The translations under genes were made by a program, and so were the position numbers. Positions 34,248 through 42,096 of a stretch of DNA of 64,000 nucleotides are shown piece by piece (within the stretch, counting starts at the first letter, position 1; every line of letters begins with the position of its first letter). The notes beneath the pieces were generated by a model. It was given only the letters and a program-made list of their open reading frames with translations, searched no databases and had not been told where the DNA came from. The DNA comes from Tetragenococcus osmophilus (GTDB taxonomy: Bacteria; Bacillota; Bacilli; Lactobacillales; Enterococcaceae), in NCBI RefSeq assembly GCF_003795125.1, contig NZ_CP027783.1:124001-188000 (forward strand), read 5' to 3'.

Positions 34248-36410
34248 TTAGATGACACAGCTTTCACATTGATTGCTGCCGATTTCCTCTTCATCTTCCG
34301 TAAACGTACGTACGTAGTAAATAGATTTGATGCCTTTATGGAAAGCATAGTTCCGTAAGATATTCAAATCACGTGTTGTTTGTTTGTTTGTGTCTGTCTT
34401 CCATTCGTAAAGTCCTTCTGGAATTTCAGAACGCAAGAATAACGTCAAACTCATTCCTTGATCCACGTGTTTTTGTGCTGCTGCATAAATATCGATCACT
34501 CTACGCATATCCGTATCATAAGCAGAAGTATAATAGTCAATCGTATCATTATCTAAGTGAGCTGCTGGGTAATAGATTTTACCAATTTTCTTTTCTTGCC
34601 GTTCTTCAATCATTCGAGTGATCGGATGAATACTGGCACTCGTATCATTGATATAAGAGATCGAACCAGTTGGCGCAACCGCAAGCCGATTTTGATGATA
34701 CAAACCATATTTTTGTACTTCATCGCTAAGCTCTTGCCAATCTTGAGCGCTAGGAATGAAAATATCTTCAAATAAAGTTTGAACTTTTTCAGATTGAGGT
34801 TGAGGCGCATCTGCAATATAAGGAGCAAAGTAACTACCGTCAGCGTAATCTGAGTTTTCAAAGTTATAAAATGTCTTACCACGTTCTTTTGCGATATTTT
34901 TACTTTCAACCAATGTCCAATAGTTCAATAACATGAAGTAAAGGTCGGTAAACTCAATGGATTCAGGTGAACCATATTCCATATGATTCTTAGCAAAATA
35001 ACTATGAAGTCCCATTGCTCCTAAACCAATCGTATGATTTAGCCGATTTCCGTTTTGAATGGTTGGAACGACATCAATATCAGACGAATCTGTAACAAAA
35101 GTTAACGCACGAGTCATCGTTTGAACAGACTTCCCAAAGTCTGGGCTATCCATTAAGTTGCCAATATTGGTTGAACCTAAATTACAACTAATATCAGTTC
35201 CTAGTACTTCAAATTCTTGTTTACCGTTAATAACAGAAGGCTGTTGAACTTGCAAGATTTCTGAGCACAAGTTACTCATAATGATCTTGCCATCAATTGG
35301 ATTTGCCCGATTGGCTGTATCAATATTGATCACGTAAGGATAACCAGATTCTTGTTGTAACTTAGAAATTTCATCTTCTAATTCACGAGCGCGAATCTTC
35401 GTTTTACGAATATTAGGGTTATGCACCATGCGATCATATTCTTCAGTAATATCCACATAAGAAAAAGGAACGCCGTATTCTTTTTCAACACTGTAAGGAC
35501 TAAATAAATACATATCTTCATTTTTTCTTGCCAACTCATAGAACTTATCTGGTACAAGTGTTCCTAGAGAAAGAGTCTTCACGCGAACTTTTTCGTCAGC
35601 ATTTTCTTTTTTAGCCGATAGGAAACTAATGATATCTGGATGGAAAACATTTAAGTAAACCACACCAGCACCTTGACGTTGGCCTAATTGGTTCGAATAA
35701 CTAAAGCTATCTTCAAATAGTTTCATTACCGGAACCACTCCGCTAGCAGCCCCTTCATAGTCTTTAATCGGAGCCCCTGCTTCACGTAAGTTAGATAAAG
35801 TAATCCCTACGCCGCCCCCGATACGAGAAAGCTGTAAAGCAGAATTAATTCCACGACCGATAGAGTTCATATCGTCTGTCAATTGAACTAAAAAGCAAGA
35901 AACGAGTTCGCCTCCACGTTTTCTACCTGCATTCAAAAAAGAAGGTGTTGCTGGTTGATAACGTCGATGGATCATTTCATCTGCTAAATCCAGTGCCAAT
36001 TGTTCGTCTCCATCAGCGAAATACAAAGCATTAATCGCTACGCGGTCTTCAAACCTTTCCAAATATTGGCTACCATCATTCGTTTTTAAAGCATACTGGG
36101 AATAAAACTTATAAGCTGCCATAAAAGAATGGAAACGAAAATTTTGATTATCTAAAAACGCATAAAACTCTTCCAAAAATTCCGGCGTATATTTCTGAAT
36201 AAATGTTTCGTCTAAAAATTCATTTTCGACCAAATAATTCATCTTATCTATAGCAGAATCAAACTTCATTGTATTTGGTTCTACGTTTTCTCTAAAGAAA
36301 GCTTCTAAAGCTTCCTGGTCCTTATTTAGCGGAATTTGACCATTCACCGGACGGTTAATTTCATTATTAAGTTTAAAGTAACTGACATCTTTTAATGTTT
36401 TTAAACTCAT
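34248..36410 (-). CDS. nrdE: Class Ib ribonucleotide reductase alpha subunit NrdE
   Basis: About 720 residues. ATPSFLNAGRKRGGELVSCF contains the first active cysteine; NLCSEI and SCNLGSTNIGNL hold further active-site positions, and the C-terminal redox pair is SNQCESCVI. Start at the ATG of MSLKTLKD (AAGG 8 bases upstream); a GTG two codons before is too close. It reduces ribonucleoside diphosphates with electrons from NrdH. Confidence 0.97.
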   Translation of the reverse strand: MSLKTLKDVSYFKLNNEINRPVNGQIPLNKDQEALEAFFRENVEPNTMKFDSAIDKMNYLVENEFLDETFIQKYTPEFLEEFYAFLDNQNFRFHSFMAAYKFYSQYALKTNDGSQYLERFEDRVAINALYFADGDEQLALDLADEMIHRRYQPATPSFLNAGRKRGGELVSCFLVQLTDDMNSIGRGINSALQLSRIGGGVGITLSNLREAGAPIKDYEGAASGVVPVMKLFEDSFSYSNQLGQRQGAGVVYLNVFHPDIISFLSAKKENADEKVRVKTLSLGTLVPDKFYELARKNEDMYLFSPYSVEKEYGVPFSYVDITEEYDRMVHNPNIRKTKIRARELEDEISKLQQESGYPYVINIDTANRANPIDGKIIMSNLCSEILQVQQPSVINGKQEFEVLGTDISCNLGSTNIGNLMDSPDFGKSVQTMTRALTFVTDSSDIDVVPTIQNGNRLNHTIGLGAMGLHSYFAKNHMEYGSPESIEFTDLYFMLLNYWTLVESKNIAKERGKTFYNFENSDYADGSYFAPYIADAPQPQSEKVQTLFEDIFIPSAQDWQELSDEVQKYGLYHQNRLAVAPTGSISYINDTSASIHPITRMIEERQEKKIGKIYYPAAHLDNDTIDYYTSAYDTDMRRVIDIYAAAQKHVDQGMSLTLFLRSEIPEGLYEWKTDTNKQTTRDLNILRNYAFHKGIKSIYYVRTFTEDEEEIGSNQCESCVI

Positions 36411-36521
36411 GCACACACAACCTTATCTATAAAATAATGGGGGAAAAATAAAAAACAAGGACTTGTGAGTCAGAAGTGACGGACAAATCCCAGTCTTTTT
36501 TGAATTTGTTCAAAGAAAGAA

Positions 36522-36746
36522 TTAACTTGCTAGTTGACGCAACTGGTCAGGACGGAACCCAACCACCGTAGTCGCATCTGAAGTAATTACTGGAACACTT
36601 TGGAAACCTTGCTCTTTTAACCAATCCAATGCGTTAGGTTCATTATCGATATTAACCTCTTCAAAATTAATATTATTTTCAGCTAAAAAGCGTTTTGTCA
36701 TTTTGCATTGCATGCAATTATTTTTAGAGAACAGTGTAATATTCAT
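36522..36746 (-). CDS. nrdH: NrdH glutaredoxin-like electron donor
   Basis: 74 residues, with ITLFSKNNCMQCKMTKRFL (CMQC redox pair) and the NrdH-type C-terminus VVGFRPDQLRQLAS. The start is the ATG with AAGGAGG 7 bases upstream. It lies first in nrdH-nrdE-nrdF, 111 bases before nrdE. Confidence 0.95.
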   Translation of the reverse strand: MNITLFSKNNCMQCKMTKRFLAENNINFEEVNIDNEPNALDWLKEQGFQSVPVITSDATTVVGFRPDQLRQLAS

Positions 36747-36786
36747 AGTTGTTCCTCCTTGGTATTTCGTTTGATTAACTGTGTCT

Positions 36787-36816
36787 ATCATATAATGAGT
36801 AATAAACAAAAGTCAA
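36787..36816 (-). promoter_or_regulatory. Promoter of nrdHEF
   Basis: TTGACT at 36811-36816 and TATGAT at 36787-36792 with an 18-base spacer on the minus strand, about 40 bases before nrdH. Confidence 0.65.
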
Positions 36817-36994
36817 TAGAAAAATACCATATCTTGTGTTTGTGAATCAGAGGAACACTAATTGTTGTGTTTTATTCACAATTTTTTAAAAGTCTTTTAC
36901 TGTTAGATGAGGGCTTTGCCTTATCTTTTTTACATAAAAAAATCTCTTCAACTCTTTAAAAATTTCTAATTGTGAAAGTCATCTCAACAAAACA

Positions 36995-37429
36995 TTATTC
37001 ATCCATTTCCTGTTCAAATATCGCTTGACGTTCTTTAAAAGAAACTTCTTTATGAATTTGGTGCAACATCCATTGGTAACCAAACGTATCGGCCACTACA
37101 GCATTGGTCACACCAAAATCAGACATATTTGTTAATGGCATTAATTCTTGCCAGCCATGATCCATTGCGCGTTGAAAAGTTTCTTTGATATCAGGAACCA
37201 TTACATTTAACCAAATCGGTACCACAGTTTCTTTAGGCGCTTGCATTCCAGCTTCAAGATTTTCATCTAGCAAATGAATACGTGTATCGTAAATCGTAAA
37301 TACCACTTCATTTTGACCCTTAGGAAAATCTGTTTTTTCGATCAATTCTGTCGCAAAAATTTCTTGGTATGTAGCATAAGCTTTTAACGCATCACTTACA
37401 ACAATATCAATCTCTACTCCTGTATGCAT
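36995..37429 (-). CDS. VOC-family (glyoxalase/PhnB-like) protein
   Basis: 144 residues from the ATG of MHTGVEIDIVV (GGAGGT 7 bases upstream; a TTG five codons earlier lies on it). The beta-alpha-beta pattern of a PhnB/YdcJ-type fold is seen: VSDALKAYATYQEIF, VPIWLNVMVPDIKETFQRAM, and DTFGYQWMLHQIHKEV at the end. Metal ligands and substrate are unclear. It stands alone beside the IS4-family element. Confidence 0.8.
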   Translation of the reverse strand: MHTGVEIDIVVSDALKAYATYQEIFATELIEKTDFPKGQNEVVFTIYDTRIHLLDENLEAGMQAPKETVVPIWLNVMVPDIKETFQRAMDHGWQELMPLTNMSDFGVTNAVVADTFGYQWMLHQIHKEVSFKERQAIFEQEMDE

Positions 37430-37531
37430 ACTAGATACCTCCAAGTTTTCTTTTTAAGTTTAACATATAATAGTTAACTTTCACGAAAAGAATTTTACTT
37501 CTATCTGTGTCAATATAGTCATATAAATAAC

Positions 37532-38891
37532 TCAAGTTTCGCACACCAAATTCGGTAGATAAGCCTTGATATAATTGGGCAGCGTATCGATCCAGAGCTG
37601 CAGTTGACTTTCAATGAAGTCTTGTAGTTTATGACTCGCTTTTTCACTGACTGCTTGCAAAATGTCCATTAGTTCTAATAAAGCCACCGACCAGTCAAGT
37701 TCTTTTATTTGGTCAGCAAGTTCATAAAATAAGCCGCCTAAGGTCCGCTCGTCATTGGCACAGCGTTGTTGCCAACTTAATAAGATGTAGCGCGTGAACA
37801 CAATGGTGGTATGACAAATCAAGGCTTGATAATTGCGCGTTTGGGTTTCTTGTGACAAATGAAGGAGAGATTTGGAAACTTTAAAGAACGTTTCTATGTC
37901 CCAGCGAACCGAGTACGTCTTCACGATTTCTTGGGATGACAAAGTCAGGTCATCTGTCATAAGGGCTAACCAAGCACTTTGGTTATTCCGATTTTTGACA
38001 AAAACGATTTTGACGGGGGTCTTCCCGCTGCTTGGCTGAACAATAATAGAGGAAATGATGGCTTCTTGACAGTATTCCTTTATTGACTTTTGGTAGAGTT
38101 CGCTTAATTTATATAAACGTCTTTGATAAAAATATTGGGTCTTGCCATTTTTTGCCATACCTAGGGTATGGATGCCTAAATCATGCAAACGATCGATCAT
38201 TTTAGGAGAGGTAAACCATTTATCCATTAACACATGACTGGCGTAAACGCCTTGATCAAAGGCTCTTTGCACCATCTCAATGGCCACATCAGGCATAGAT
38301 CGTTGGGCTTCTTTGAAGCGTTTTGCCCCACTCGTTCTTTGATCACTTTCCGCTTGTTTTTGATTGACTTGGTTTTTGCCTGAAAGCAATCCAAAATCAA
38401 TAGGAATAAAAGAGTACCCATCAGAAAAGCCTAAAGTTAGCATGCGATAGCCTTTATAACCTTTTTGTAAAGCATGATCCCAAAGGCGCGCCAAACCAGG
38501 CACTTTCTGACTTCGATTTCGATAGAACGTTGAGTCATCCAAAACAAGCGTACGTAGATGGGTACTTGGATCTGTTAATCGATGGATCTTTTCGATCACA
38601 GAAGCACTAAAACGAAGCAGAAAGCTACGCCAATTATTGTGCGGATCGTTCATCAAACGGTAAACGGTATCTTTCTTCATATATTGATCTGCTTCACGTC
38701 CGCTGAGGACTTGGTTCAAGGTCTTGCCCTTAAACACTAAACTGAAAAGAAAAGTAAAAATAATGGCGGGAGAATAGCCCTTTTTGCTTACAAATAGAGG
38801 TTTGTCGTAAAAATTTCAGGACGTTCAGTTCAGAAAAAATTGCGTTCATTTCATTTGGTAATTGATTTTTGATGTTTTTTAAGTGTATCAT
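37532..38891 (-). pseudogene. IS4-family transposase, one-base frameshift near the N-terminus
   Basis: From ATG 38891 the frame reads LPNEMNAIFSELNVLKFLRQ, then breaks in an A5 run (38781-38785). Losing one A joins it to KGYSPAIIFTFLFSLVFKGK and onward without stop for 401 codons. DDE residues: Asp in LVLDDSTFYRN, Asp in VLMDKWFTSP, and the Y-R-E-K block YSVRWDIETFFKVSK. About 450 residues when joined. The copy may be dead, or use slippage. Confidence 0.88.
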
Positions 38892-38897
38892 AAGAAC

Positions 38898-38955
38898 AAG
38901 AACTCCTTGTTTTTAGATTTGTCGTTAAATCCATTATAAAACAAAAGGAGTTCTT
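38898..38955 (-). promoter_or_regulatory. Transposase promoter in the loop of a ribosome-site-sequestering hairpin
   Basis: Arms AAGAACTCCTTTTGTTTT and AAAACAAGGAGTTCTT (minus strand) pair around a loop that contains TATAAT at 38933-38938. The second arm holds the AAGGAG ribosome site of the transposase. A transcript begun at this promoter lacks the first arm and leaves the site free; one entering from outside would carry both arms and hide it. Confidence 0.75.
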
Positions 38956-39183
38956 TTTGTATCCTTTGAACAAAAGTCAAGCGAACCATTATTTTACTAT
39001 TAGCGTTGTTCTATCAAAGGGACATCATCATTTTGGGTATGCGAAACTTGAGTAAATAATAAAAAAATAATTTTTTTATTATTTAACTACTGATGTTTTA
39101 CGATCATCCATTCATGTGGTACATTGTTACTGTTGACGTAAATGGAATTTTAACTAAACTATAGTGAAAAGGTGACAAGAGCA

Positions 39184-41055
39184 ATGTGTGGGATTGTTGG
39201 GTTTGTGAATACAACTTATTCAAAAGATGAAAAAGCAGATCAGTTAGAACAAATGATGGCACGAATCGTACATAGAGGCCCCGATAACACAGGCCAATTT
39301 ATTGATGAAGGCGTGGGAATAGGGTTCCGACGCTTAAGTATTATTGATTTAAAATGTGGTAACCAGCCCATTTTCAACGAAAACGACACAAAAGCGATTA
39401 TTTTTAATGGAGAAATTTATAACTATCAAGAGTTGCAACAAGATCTCCAAGATAAAGGGCATGTTTTCAAGACAAGCGCGGATACAGAAGTTATCTTACA
39501 TGGCTATGAAGAATATGGAACAGAAATCGTTCAAAAACTACGTGGAATGTTTACTTTTGCGATTTGGGATAGAGAAAAACAAGAACTGTTTGGCGCTCGC
39601 GATCACTTCGGAATTAAGCCATTATATTATTATCATAAAAATGATACCTTTATGTTTGGTTCAGAAATTAAAAGCTTCTTGGATCATCCAGCATTCGAAA
39701 AACAAGTGAATCCAGGCGCCTTAAAACCTTACATGACGTTTCAGTACCCCGCAACAGACGAAACATTTTTTAAAGATGTCTATCGTGTTCCAGAAGGACA
39801 CTATTTTTTCATAAAAAATGGTGAAGTAACACTCACCCAATATTGGGATATGGAATATACGGAAGAAAATATGACAGAAAAAGAAGCGGTGGATTTGATT
39901 GACCAGGCCGTTCAAGAAACAACAAACGCTCATTTGATTAGTGATGTTGAAGTCGGAACGTTTTTATCGAGCGGGGTAGATTCTAGCTTAGTGACGACGC
40001 TAGCCAAACCTCAATATACGTTTTCCATTGGCTTTGGTGAACACACCTACAACGAATCTTCCGAAGCTAAAAAACTAACAGACATTTTAAACTTACGTAA
40101 CTACTCACGTGTGATTGAATCTGAAGAAGCTTTTAATGCCTTTCCCGAGATCCAATACCATTTGGATGAACCTTCTTCCAATGCTTCTTGTGTTCCTCTT
40201 TACTTTTTAGCGAAGTTAGCTCGAGAACATGTCAAAGTGGTTCTTTCAGGGGAAGGAGCTGATGAACTTTTTGCTGGTTACACAGAATATGGTTTCTCCT
40301 CTAACTCCAAGATGGTCCGCGTCTTTGCTCAAGGGTTAAAGAAATTACCTAAAAAGTCACGTTATCGCTTAGCAAGCCGTTTAAAAAATGCGTATAACTT
40401 TCATGGAAGACTTCATTTGTACCAATCCATCGCACCGGCAGAAGATTTTTTTATTGGCCAAGCCTTTGTGTTTGATGAAGATGAAGCTGCAGATTACTTG
40501 CAACCAACTTACCAGCAAAGCGAATCGGTACACGATATCGTACAAAAACAATATCAAAAAGTTCCCGACCTGCCGGATTTGAAAAAAATGCAATACCTAG
40601 ATATGCATCAATGGATGCCCAAAGATATTTTATTAAAGGCAGATAAAATGACCATGGCACATTCCCTTGAAGCACGAACTCCTTTATTGGATACCCGTTT
40701 AATGGAAGTTGCCGAAAAAATCCCATCCAAATATTTGTTAAATAGTAAAGAGACAAAATACGCCTTCCGTAAAGCCGCTCATCGTCATTTACCTGAAGAA
40801 TGGGCCAATCGTAAAAAATTAGGTTTTCCAGTACCAATCAAAGATTGGCTACATGAAGAGCAATTTTATCATCAAGTTCGTGACGTTTTTTCGGCTGATT
40901 TTGCTGCTGATTTTTTTGACCAAGGAAAAATCTTAGATCTGTTGGATCGTAATTACCAACAAGAAATCGATGCTAGACGCAAAATTTGGACAATTTATTC
41001 TTTCCTTACCTGGTATAAAGTATATTTTGTTGAAGAAAGTCAAACCAAGAGCTAA
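39184..41055 (+). CDS. asnB: Asparagine synthetase (glutamine-hydrolysing), AsnB
   Basis: 623 residues, starting at MCGIVGFVN so that Cys2 becomes the catalytic N-terminal nucleophile; the open frame four codons earlier is not used. The glutaminase domain shows RGPDNTG and FNGEIYNYQEL. The synthetase domain has the PP-loop SSGVDSSLV and SGEGADELFAGY. It makes asparagine from aspartate, ATP and glutamine. AAGGTG lies 9 bases before the ATG. No T-box fits in the short spacer left by the upstream IS. Confidence 0.95.
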   Translation: MCGIVGFVNTTYSKDEKADQLEQMMARIVHRGPDNTGQFIDEGVGIGFRRLSIIDLKCGNQPIFNENDTKAIIFNGEIYNYQELQQDLQDKGHVFKTSADTEVILHGYEEYGTEIVQKLRGMFTFAIWDREKQELFGARDHFGIKPLYYYHKNDTFMFGSEIKSFLDHPAFEKQVNPGALKPYMTFQYPATDETFFKDVYRVPEGHYFFIKNGEVTLTQYWDMEYTEENMTEKEAVDLIDQAVQETTNAHLISDVEVGTFLSSGVDSSLVTTLAKPQYTFSIGFGEHTYNESSEAKKLTDILNLRNYSRVIESEEAFNAFPEIQYHLDEPSSNASCVPLYFLAKLAREHVKVVLSGEGADELFAGYTEYGFSSNSKMVRVFAQGLKKLPKKSRYRLASRLKNAYNFHGRLHLYQSIAPAEDFFIGQAFVFDEDEAADYLQPTYQQSESVHDIVQKQYQKVPDLPDLKKMQYLDMHQWMPKDILLKADKMTMAHSLEARTPLLDTRLMEVAEKIPSKYLLNSKETKYAFRKAAHRHLPEEWANRKKLGFPVPIKDWLHEEQFYHQVRDVFSADFAADFFDQGKILDLLDRNYQQEIDARRKIWTIYSFLTWYKVYFVEESQTKS

Positions 41056-41091
41056 TGGAAAAAACTCAAAAGAAGGAAGAAGCTCGAGTGT

Positions 41092-41281
41092 ATGAATATG
41101 GAGGCACTTGTTTGTGTATTAGGCGCAATTATTATAGGCACTCCAATTACTTACTATTTGATGAATAATAGAAGTTTTTCGACCAATGAATGTAGAAAAA
41201 TTTCCAATAACTGTATTTATTAACATTCTAGTAACATTAATTATAGGTATGGCTCTATTTTTTCTCGTAATACATTTGTAA
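41092..41281 (+). pseudogene. Small two-helix membrane protein, frameshifted in a T5 run
   Basis: The first frame reads MEALVCVLGAIIIGTPITYY (helix 1) then LMNNRSF. A T5 run near 41173-41177 breaks the frame. With one T fewer it continues RPMNVEKFPITVFINILVTL, then IIGMALFFLVIHL and TAA at 41279-41281 (helix 2). Joined, it is about 62 residues with two membrane segments. AAGGAAG precedes the ATG. Function unknown; downstream of asnB by about 35 bases, followed by a terminator. Confidence 0.6.
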
Positions 41282-41288
41282 AAATAAA

Positions 41289-41344
41289 ACTAGCAAGTAA
41301 AAAAACTCTCCAATTTTATTAGGATTGGAGAGTTTTTTACTAGT
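41289..41344. terminator. Bidirectional terminator
   Basis: ACTAG...AAAAAACTCTCCAAT / ATTGGAGAGTTTTTT...CTAGT, a long stem with T-runs on both strands. Confidence 0.9.
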
Positions 41345-41490
41345 TAAAATGAAAATGTAGATATAAAACAAATCTAACATCAATATTATTAGAAAGATTT
41401 GCGCTCACGCTTAGGTTTGTAGAAATTTTTTAGGATACTTACAGATTCCTTCTTTTGTTAGAAAGTCTAAAATGAACAAAAACGTTGGGA

Positions 41491-41640
41491 GATAGTGTTC
41501 ATTCGATTGGTGAATGAACACTCTAACGCTTAAATAGTGTTTGTTCGATTGGTGAATGAACACTCTAACGCTTAAATAATGTTCGTTCGATTGGTGAATG
41601 AACATTACAATACTTAATCCATGTTCGTTCAGCAGCAACT
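41491..41640. repeat. Palindrome array C, 42-bp period, word GTGTTCATTC / GAATGAACAC
   Basis: Left arms GTGTTC or ATGTTC start at 41495, 41537, 41579 and 41621, each 42 bases apart. The loop CGATTGGT and the linker CTAACGCTTAAAT are also nearly identical between units. The last unit has only the left arm. It lies between the asnB-side terminator and the tRNA terminator. Confidence 0.93.
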
Positions 41641-41757
41641 GAGGAATAAATTCCAGAAATAACCCGCATTCACTTAAAAAATAAAACTAGGAAATGGAAA
41701 ATTGTTGGCAAAATATTGGCAATAGGGTTTTCTAATTTTAGCTAAATTATTTTAAAC

Positions 41758-41817
41758 AAAAAAAGAGGAGCAAGAAATGTTTTCGAAGTGCTTTACGCAC
41801 CAACATTCTTCTCCTCG
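41758..41817 (-). terminator. Terminator of the tRNA-Lys transcript
   Basis: GAGGAG-AAGAATGTT / AACATTTCTTG-CTCCTC followed by seven T on the minus strand. Confidence 0.88.
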
Positions 41818-41833
41818 TGGGTTTGGCACCCAA

Positions 41834-41906
41834 TGGGCTGTGGGGGGCTCGAACCCTCGACCCACTGATTAAGAGTCAGTTGCTCTGCCAACTGAGCTAA
41901 CAGCCC
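41834..41906 (-). tRNA. tRNA-Lys (CTT)
   Basis: The cloverleaf folds: acceptor GGGCTGT / ACAGCCC, D-arm GCTC..GAGC, anticodon stem ACTGA / TCAGT with loop CTCTTAA (anticodon CTT), T-loop TTCGAGC. No CCA is encoded. The T-stem reads GAGGG / CCCCC, leaving one A-C mismatch, which is unusual but not necessarily disabling. Confidence 0.93.
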
Positions 41907-42030
41907 AAAATAATATGTATGAAGTGTTTATCGAACACTTAATTATGCTACCACCTTGGTATAAAAAATGCAACATATTTTCTACTAATTATTTAAAATA
42001 GGCTATATATTAGATACTAAATTGAACTGC

Positions 42031-42076
42031 AAAAAGCTACATGGAGACTCCTTAAAATGGATCTCCATGTAGCTTT
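42031..42076 (-). terminator. Terminator of the zinc operon
   Basis: GCTACATGGAGA / TCTCCATGTAGC followed by TTTTT on the minus strand, just after the adcA stop. Confidence 0.9.
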
Positions 42077-42096
42077 GCAAAAAATAGTTATAGAAT

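Larger units (their letters stand above)
37531..39052 (-). mobile_element. IS4-family insertion sequence, transposase frameshifted
   Basis: About 1520 bases with terminal repeats CTCAAGTTTCGCACACC and CTCAAGTTTCGCATACCC. Flanks repeat TAAATAA on both sides (7 bases), a likely target duplication. It carries one transposase frame on the minus strand with a single-base disruption. It inserted in the spacer between the VOC gene and asnB, about 120 bases upstream of asnB. Confidence 0.9.

Noticed and set aside
34373-34909. Open frames on both strands inside nrdE
   Set aside because: nrdE is complete and conserved over this stretch; the other frames are shadows.
36818-36850. NrdR box upstream of nrdH
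   Set aside because: ACACAAGATATGGTAT resembles half of the consensus only; no pair of boxes at the usual spacing.
36820-36990. A seventh palindrome array before nrdH
   Set aside because: TGTGTTTGTGAAT and GTTGTGTTTTATTCAC recur once at about 28 bases, not at 41-42, and no further units follow.
39053-39095. AATAATAAAAAAAT / ATTTTTTTATTATT palindrome as a regulatory site
   Set aside because: It is a pure A/T run next to the IS target site; pairing is expected by chance in such composition.
39054-39183. T-box leader for asnB
   Set aside because: Only about 130 bases separate the IS from asnB, with no specifier stem or T-box sequence.
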